Source: Brachypterus glaber
Taxonomy: Eukaryota; Arthropoda; Insecta; Coleoptera; Kateretidae
Length of the DNA: 64,000 nt
Reading direction: 5' to 3'
NCBI GenBank assembly: GCA_958510825.1
Contig: OY294049.1
Location: 27,672,986-27,736,985, forward strand
The translations under genes and the position numbers were made by a program. Positions 43,901-52,900 of this stretch are shown piece after piece (the stretch's first letter is position 1; each line of letters begins with the position of its first letter). Below the pieces are notes generated by a model. It saw only the letters and a program-made list of their open reading frames with translations, made no database searches and was not told the DNA's origin.

Positions 43901-46900
43901 ACTTAGGTGTTTATCTTTTTAAAATATCAAATTACGCATTCCATATACTATTACACAGTAAATGGTATATAAATAGTACATTGATTTTCCCAAATAATTT
44001 TAAAAAATCAAAAAACAAAAAAAAATCAAAAAACAAAAAAAAAATTAAAAAAATGTATTTATGAATGCCAGAATTTACATTCCTGCCCCGAATGGGAGGA
44101 AATGAAAACAAACAACAGATAGCTTTAGCAAGAAGGGATAATAATAATTTGCCTAATATGCAAATACAAAACAATGTAAGAATTTGCTTTAATTGCAATC
44201 AATCTATTATAGATGAAACTGCAGCAGTTGAGGCAGATCCTACTCGCCTCAGGTTAAATGTAGTGAATCAAAGAGGAAGTCGGGCATGCCATGTTTGTAA
44301 TGCTGAAAATAATTTGAATCGCTTATCCTTAGAATTACATTAATTACATTCCTGAAAACTAAAGATGTTCAGTACATTTGGACCATAGAGGCTTTCTTTT
44401 ATATAAGCCCTATATTATTCGAGGATCACAAATGCAGTTATTCCTTGAACATATATGTGAAATTGCAGTAGCTGTAAATTCACGTTTTGAAGACTGATGG
44501 GGAAGTTTTATATCCAGTAAATAAGGAACAGTTTGAAAATTTAGGAACCTATTGCGAACAAGTTCCAGGTCTTAAGATCCTTTTTTTATAAAGTACTTAA
44601 TGCCTGTAATTAATTCTAAATCACTAGTCGAAAGTAATTAATTACTAAATGTATGTAACAAACAAAACAAACATCAAGAAAAATCTAGTTAACAAATTCA
44701 ACAGGAACGAGTAATCTTAGTCTAAAACTTCTGGTTCTATGGCTTCTACATTTTCTTGTCTTGCCCTATGAGCTGCATCAATTGTGGTTTCCAACAAACC
44801 ATTATCTGGATATCGAATATTAGGTTCATGACGTGCATATCCAAGATACCAAAGAATGCTTGCAACATGTGCGCATGTTCCCAGAGTCCTTGCACCGGAC
44901 TGACAAGTACAATAATAACCTGAAACGGGGTTCTCTGCTTCTAACCTATTCTGTTCATTAATGTAGGCTATAAAGACTTGGTGCTTAGTAGAATTTCTTA
45001 ATCTGGAATAAAGTCTAATTCTTATAAGATTGTTTTCATTAATAAGTGTGTCAATCTGGAGTTCATCATCCCCATCTCTTTGCAACTTATCCTGAATGTA
45101 GGATGCTGCTAAGTTGACCTGGTAAATTCCAACAGTTAAGAGTTTCAGGTAATCAATATCCAACCCAGGAAAATCAGGTATTTGATTATGAAGTCTTTGC
45201 CATTGGCCACGCCTATTTCGCAGATTGTCTTCTTCAACGCGAGCTTGTACTACATTTGGTTCCTGGCTTTTCTGAAGCATTTCCCTGGCAAGGTCCACAG
45301 TTGCGTCCTGCATAATGATGGGTGGATAATATTTATTGATTATTGCTCCAGCAATTCTAAAATATTCGCCGATAAACCTTGCATTGTGAACAGAAAAGCA
45401 ATGGTCAAAGAGCTTAAAAATAGTTTTTATATGTCCATTTCTAGACTCTACCATCCATCGACTTTTTGTAACCAGTCTGGAAAGATTGGCATCCTCCGTA
45501 TAAAGTTGCGTTTCACCCTGTTGGAGAAATGCTGGCATTTCGCAATGGATACCCATTCTCTCAAGAATTGGTTTAACATCCCTATATCCTCTGTCCACTA
45601 AAAAAACATCACCGTTTTCAAACCAGTCTATAAAATTTTGAGCATCTCTTTCAAACTCGTTTTGCAAAATAGCAGCATCGTTATTGTAATTGTCGGAGAA
45701 ATAGGGCCCCAGTATAGTCAAAATGTAGCCATCTGTTCCAACTATTAGTGTCGGCTTTAAAAGGTGTCTACCCTTATGGTTGGAGTAGGATTGTCTTAAG
45801 ACCCTAAAATTGTTACTTTTTTGGATGTATGCATATGTGGCATCACATATAACTATTGCTTTTGGCGTAGCTGGGTCTACATTATACAGTTGGTTAGCAA
45901 ATGGTGTCACATGTTCATTTATAAAGTCGTCCCTAGTAATTGAACCTGTGCCAATGTTACCAGGTGTAAATCTTATTTGTAGTGATCTTCTCACAGTGCT
46001 AATAGCCATGCTTACAGCCTGCCTTGTGCTGAAATTAAAAAGCAATTTTAAAAATATGTCCGAGCAGCCCATTCTCATTTTGCATAAAAATGCCATAAGA
46101 TCTTTTCTTCTTACATGTCTTACACCAACCGGACCTGGAACTGGTTCGCAATAAGTTGCTAAATTTTCAAATTGTTCTTTATTTACTGGATATAAAACTT
46201 TAAATTCCTCATCGCTCAATAAATTGGGGTCCTCAAAACGCGAACTTGCAGCTACTGCAACGTCACATATTTGTTCGAGGAATATCTGCATTTCTGGTCC
46301 TCGGATAATATAGGGCTTATTGATAAAACGTAGCCCAGGTATTAATTCTTTATTAAGGAATCCTCTATGGTCCAAATGTAATGGACAACATCTTACATTT
46401 TCAGGAATGTAAATTCTAGCGTGAATAAATACATTGGCTCTGCATGCTAAGGATAAGCGATGTACATTATTTTCAGCATTACAAACAAGGCATGCCCGAC
46501 TTCCTCTCTGATTCACTACATTTAACCTGAGGCGAGTAGGATCTGCGTCAACTGCTGCAATTTCATCTATAATGGATTGATTGCAATTAAAGCAAATTCT
46601 TACATCGTTTTGTATTTGCATATTAGGCAAGTTATTATTATCCCTTCTTGCTAAAGCTATCTGCTGTTCGTTTTCATTTCCTCCCATTCGGGGCAACTGC
46701 TGTTGACCACCTTGACGGTTGCATACAAAGCAATTTACTTGAAAAAAGGCTCTAAAAGCCATGCTAAATTAATTTTATATTACTAATAATATATAAAAAA
46801 ATTGACAGACATCAGTTTGACTTATACCAATCAAGCTTTTTTCTTAATCATTAAGCTAATTAAACTTATTTTTATGAGGAGTTTGGGGCAAAAATATTTT

Positions 46901-49900
46901 TTTATTTTCGTTATAGAAAAAAAACTGTACATAGAAAGTGCTTGAAACGTTCCTAATTTCTTTTTAAAAAGCATAAACTAAAACATATAAAAAATTTAGC
47001 GAATTTCACCGAGGGCCAAAATTCCCTATAAATTGTGCCATGTCCTTTATTGTAAAATTTTATTATTACTAAATGAGTATGTAACCTAATTTTAGTTTTA
47101 AATTATCTTGTGTGGGTAAAAAACGGATTTTTTAAATTTTAGAGGTGGGGGGTTTGGGGGGTAAGTTTTATATAAAATTGTATTGTCATAAGTCCAAACG
47201 AGTTAAGCATGTGTGCCAAATTTTAGCTTTCTAAGTATATTCTTAGTGGTCGAAAAAGCCTTTGGCAGATTTGCCCTAAACAAACAAATAAATAAATAGA
47301 CATTGTAAGTAAAAAGAAACAACTTTATCTGTGATTTATCTAAGTTATCATTTGATAATATATCTAAGAAAATCAAATTTAATGTGAAATATTTAGGCTA
47401 TTAATTAGAGGTGTCCCTCCATAAACTTTATATTATGTTAGTTTCTTGTGGACGAATAAATCTTATTTTATTATTATTAAATAAAAGCTTGTAATAAAAA
47501 ACGTTTTCAGAATTTGGCGGAAGCCGAATATTGCGTAGCAGTTTTTATGTACATGCGACTCATCGGATATCCTGCTAGCAAAATCACCATCCTCACGACT
47601 TACAACGGTCAAAAGCATCTCATAAGAGACGTAGTCAACACCAGATGTGCGAATAATCCTCTTATAGGGAGGCCACATAAGGTAGGCACTTTTAATTTTT
47701 TTTGCGTCTATCACGTTTACGCCATTGGTAACTGCGGAATTTTATTATTCCATTATACAGGGTGATCAGTAACTGGCATGCCAAAATTTAAAAGGTGATT
47801 CTACATCCAAAAAAGTTTCTATAAAGTTGGTCCGGAAATGAGCCCTAAGAGAGCTACGGCCCTTCAAAGATGAAATTGAATGGGGACAAGGTTACTTCGT
47901 GTTAATTGCATTTTTTTTACTGGTTGCTAGCATGCTCATACAGTGTTACACTATAAGATATTTTTTATGTATTTTTACTCAAAAAATTAAAAAAAAAATA
48001 CTTAAAGTTTGGGCAAAAATGTGTTAAGCTTCACATATTTTGTTCGACTAGGATAAATTCAAAATTCAAAAAAATAAATAAAATGAACTTATTGTCCTTA
48101 TAAATACTAGTATACATTCAAAAGCTCGTCGCTCTAGATCAAAGGGTACCAGAGTTATTAATTAAAAACCTTATTTTTATTACAATTTCAAAGGGCCGTA
48201 GCTCCTTGGGGTTCATTTCCGAAACAACCTTTATAGGAACTTTTTTTATATTTTTGGATGTAGAACCACCTCTTAAATTTTGGCACCCTGTATAATAATT
48301 TTTTTTTTCCTGTTAAAAGTTGTAAATTACGCAATAAGGTTGTAAACATCTTTTAACGCACCAGAAGATTAATAGTTATACACTATGGCCAACTAGCTGT
48401 GGGCTGCAAAAAGTATAATAATAATAATAATATTTTAGCTATTTAATGAGAATTCTAAAAAGAAATTGCATGAAATCTTTTTTTTTTCAGGTAACCACCG
48501 TAGATAAGTACCAGGGTCAACAAAATGATTATATTTTACTGTCCTTGGTAAGAACACGGGCTGTGGGACATTTAAGAGATGTAAGACGTCTGGTGGTAGC
48601 CATGTCCAGAGCCAGATTAGGTTTATACATTTTTGCTCGAGTTTCCTTGTTTCAGAATTGTTTTGAACTGACACCAGCATTTGAACAGGTATGTAACCAA
48701 ATATTAAAGCATACAAAAAGTTAAAAAAATATTACTAGGCTTCAATATCTTTAACTGGTAGGTCACATTTATTAAAACCTGCCGATGTGGTACTCGAACC
48801 CACGCGCACGTTTTCGCGAATGCAAGACGGGGCCGCCTAGTATCTCTTATTATACTATTCACAGCGCAAGCGCTAGAATAGTATTATACGGTAGTTTCCA
48901 ATTTCCAAAAATCGCCCTAGACAAAAAACTCTTGGGTACAAATGTGTTTCATGAAAAAATAAGAAACTGAAAATGTCCGCGTGTCCATCTGATGACACGT
49001 TTTTGTGTACACGATAACTCAAGAACGAATAATCCAATCAATTCGAAATTTTCAGGAAAAAAGAAGTTCTATGAGGGGATCTTCCCAAAAAGAAAAAAGT
49101 TATGGGGGTTAAACTATTAAAAAATATATATAGTTTTTTTCGAATTTTAATATTTGTTTTGAAATTTTTTTCGTTTTTCGAAAAAAAAATATTTTATCGA
49201 TTTTCATAAACCTAGGCGTACTGTAGGCCGCCTACAGGGGAAGTAGTATTTTAATGTCAGCAATTTTCGAGGCAATTTTTTAAGTTAATGATTTTATCTT
49301 GCATATTGCCCCTCTTTAACTTTTGAACGGCTTAAGATATCAACTGGAAATTTAAAGCACTTAAATAACATAACCCAAATAATTTTTTAGTATATATTTG
49401 ATATGCTTAGGGGGCATAGTGGAGACAGGGGGCAAGGGGGACATTTTATAAATGGAAAGGGAGTCGTGTGATACATCATTTTAAAGCTTATAAAATTCTC
49501 TTAAAAAAAATCATGCTAAAAGCAAAGTTTTATTTTATTATTGTTTGTAAAGGGAATACCCCATACTTATACATAAGTATAGTAGCTCAATCATGATTAA
49601 TCCCATATCATAGAAACTTTTAAAGATTTTTACGGCCGCTGCGGTACCAATACAGACAAAAATTAATTTAAGAATATGGCGCTTCCGCCAAAATTCAAAC
49701 AGTTTACCAGATATGACCACCAATGCGTCCCTGAAGGACGCCTTGCTATCACCATAGCAATAAGTTCTAATTAAAAAAATAAATAAAATATTTAAATATG
49801 TAAAAAGCCTAGCGCCGCAAGCGAAAATTTTTGCGAATAGGTACATTTAAAAGTTTTAAAATTTTATATTAAAACAAATGTGAGAAATTTTACAAATTTG

Positions 49901-52900
49901 ATGGTATAAGTTTTAAAACATTTGAAATTTCACAAAAATAATTTTTTTTTTGAAAATGAAGGTTTAAGTACCCAGTTTTATAATTTGAAACTTTAGAAAA
50001 ATATGAGAAAAATGTTATTGCCACAGGCGAAACTTTTTATGAATTCGAAGATCTATTATGAATGTAGACAATTTTCCAGGGGGACCGGCCCCCCTGTAAT
50101 AAGTCCAGGGGGGGCATGGCCCCCGGGCCCCCCTGGAGTCAGCACCTATGCCTGTGGTCAGGGAAAACTAGGTGGGGCTTACAAAATTATGGAGGGTCTA
50201 ACAAAATAAAAATCTTAAGATTGATCGTTTCTCCATATCCTCTAAATGGAGGGCTCGACCCCCTTTCACCTAGGCTACTGGCCTGCTCGATTCTTTGAAT
50301 ATCAAGAATAATTCAGCTGTTTTTATTCAAGTTTGTTGTTAAAAGAAATACTTACTGCTGATTGTACACATCTATCCATTTTTGAAATTATTTTTATTTT
50401 TAGTTGACGAAAAGGCCAACAAAACTGCATTTAGTTGTTGAGGAAACATATCCTACCAGTCGACCAAACAAGGCAAACCTAACCAAACCACCCATGGTTT
50501 CAGGTGACATGACATTCATGGCGAATTTTGTCTATAAATATTACACGGAACGTGTTAGGCATTTGGAACATTATTATGAGGTAAGACATAATATAATAAG
50601 TTAAAATATTAATTATTTAATTTTTTAATTAATAATTTTCTTGAAAGTAGAAAAGTCCCTAGTTTGGATTTTTTAACGTTTTTATTACGTAATCAATAAG
50701 TCAACGTCCCCGCCGACCATGTGTTTCTTTCGATCATATTAAAAAAAAAAACGTAATTTTTGCACGCCTTAGAGTGCATTTTTTTAATATAAATTTTATA
50801 AATTTTGTATGTATATTTTTAATAATTTAAAGTATTGATTATTGTTTTGACAAGCAATTCATTTTTTTTTATTTTTTACCTACTGGGTGCCCGTTTTTCG
50901 ACCTCGAACATGGGTATCTCGGTTATTATAAGAGATACTAGATCTGTTAAATTAGAAAAAAGTTGTGCATTTTTATGCTGATCAATACTGAAAAAAAATT
51001 TGACCTGGTATTTTTTGTTTTTTAATTATAGCAAAAAAAAAAGTTTCCTTTTTATTTTTTTGAGAGAAAACAGACAAAGCTAGACGTTTTTAACTGAAAC
51101 ACTGTCAAGTTACTTTTTTGCAAAGAATCTAAATCTGTTATCATATTTTTCATGGCATTTGAGATGCAAGAGTTACAACATTAACTTCGTTTTTTCTTAT
51201 GGGCACCATTTTGGATTTTACATTTTTAAATAGTTTTTTTCTGATTATGATGATCAAGTCTTACATTTTGAGTGAACTTAAAAAAAATCATTTTTGCTCA
51301 GCGTTTTGGCGAAGCAACTATATTAATGGAGTTTAGGTTTGAAACTGAAAACATTGTCAATGTGAGGAGAGGCTAATTGTAGATCTAAATACCGAGTTCA
51401 CGCATGCGCGTAGGTGGCAATGGTACATTGACAATGTTTACGGTTTCAAACCTAATCTTCTTTAATTTAAACCAAAATCGATCAAAATCGTTTATTCGTC
51501 CAAAAAAAAAACAAAAAATTTATAGAGGCACCTCTATAAAATTGATTCATTTTTTTAAAGCACTCTGCGCAAAAATTATTTTTTTTTTATTTCTCTCAAA
51601 ATGTAAGACTCGATCATCTCGTGTGATACATCACATGAGAAAAAAACGAAGTTAATGTAACTATTGCATCTAAAATGCCATGGAAAATGTGATAACAGAT
51701 TAAAATTCCTTGCAAAGTAGTAGGTATCTTGACCATGTTTCAATTAAAAACGTCTAGCTTTGTCTGTTTTCGCTCAAAAAAGTCCAAACGAGCTCGGGAT
51801 TTTTATTATTTTTTGCGATAATTAAAAAAAAACAAAAAAAGACAGGTCAAATTTCCTTTCAGATTATTGATCAGCATAAAAATGCGCTACTTTTTTTCTA
51901 ATTTAACCGATCTTGTAAACTCCGCATAGAATCTATCTGAGTTGATGTTTATTTGTTTTTTGTTGTATGGTTGGTAGAATAAATTTAATTCCCTATGTAA
52001 GGTTGCTATCAAGTTTCAAATTTATTGTCAATCCAAACATTATTTTGACGTTTTAAAAAAATCCAAATAATTATTAAAAAGCAAGAAAAAATTAGAAGAA
52101 AAATCTTTAAAAAGAAAACTAAAGTATCAACCTACAAATGTTTTGTAAAAATTAAGCAATATAATACAGTGCTCAATAAGGATTTTACAGTAAAGGATGT
52201 GGAAATATTTTTTTGGCATAATACTGTTCATAATTTAATTTAAAAAACATAATTTAAGCTCAGGTAGGGTAAAATTTTATTTTAATAGCATATTATAAAT
52301 AAAAAAACTTACTTTTAGTATAACTTTTAACAAACTTCCACTTTTTTTAAAACTTTCTATAATTACTTGTAAGACTTAACATGACAGTTATTTTAATCTA
52401 AATGTCAAAAATTATCAAAAGCACAATGCGTCATAAAAATATCACTAAAAGTAATTTTTAAACCACTAATCATAGCTTCCTTGATCCAATTTGTTACTCA
52501 GATAGATAATGAGCCGAGTTTATCTCTTATAATAACCGAGATACCCATACTTGGAGTCGAAAAATGGGCACCCTGTATATTGAAATTGTCCTTAAAATGT
52601 CCTTAAATTTCTTAAAAAAGTACTTAAATCCTAGAAAAAAATCCAAATATCTTGATGGAAGCCCCACTTTTATGAAAACAGTTGATATTTTTTGTGTAAT
52701 ATGAAAATGTGTTTTCAATGTTAAAAATAATTTATGGGAGGCATAACGTGTACTAGCGTGAGTTCGATTCTCACTGGCGCCTATTTGCCTTTTTCAGTTA
52801 ATTAATAATTGAAATTTGGCGAAAGCGATAAGTGAAGCAGAAACTCGCTATAAACTGGTTCAAGTCAGTATAAGCCGATGGTTCCCTCTACTTCTAGCCC

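Larger units (their letters stand above)
42726..47047 (-). mobile_element. DNA transposon, 4.3 kb, with about 175-bp TIRs
   Basis: Left end AAGGACATGGCACAATTTAT and the exact complement at the right end, with pairing to about 42900 / 46875 (gccctcggtgaaattcgc, aaatatttttgccc). TA lies on each side. Holds one intact transposase gene and an inverted fragment of it. Several short IRs (43465-43555 and 43585-43785) lie in the left part. Confidence 0.9.
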
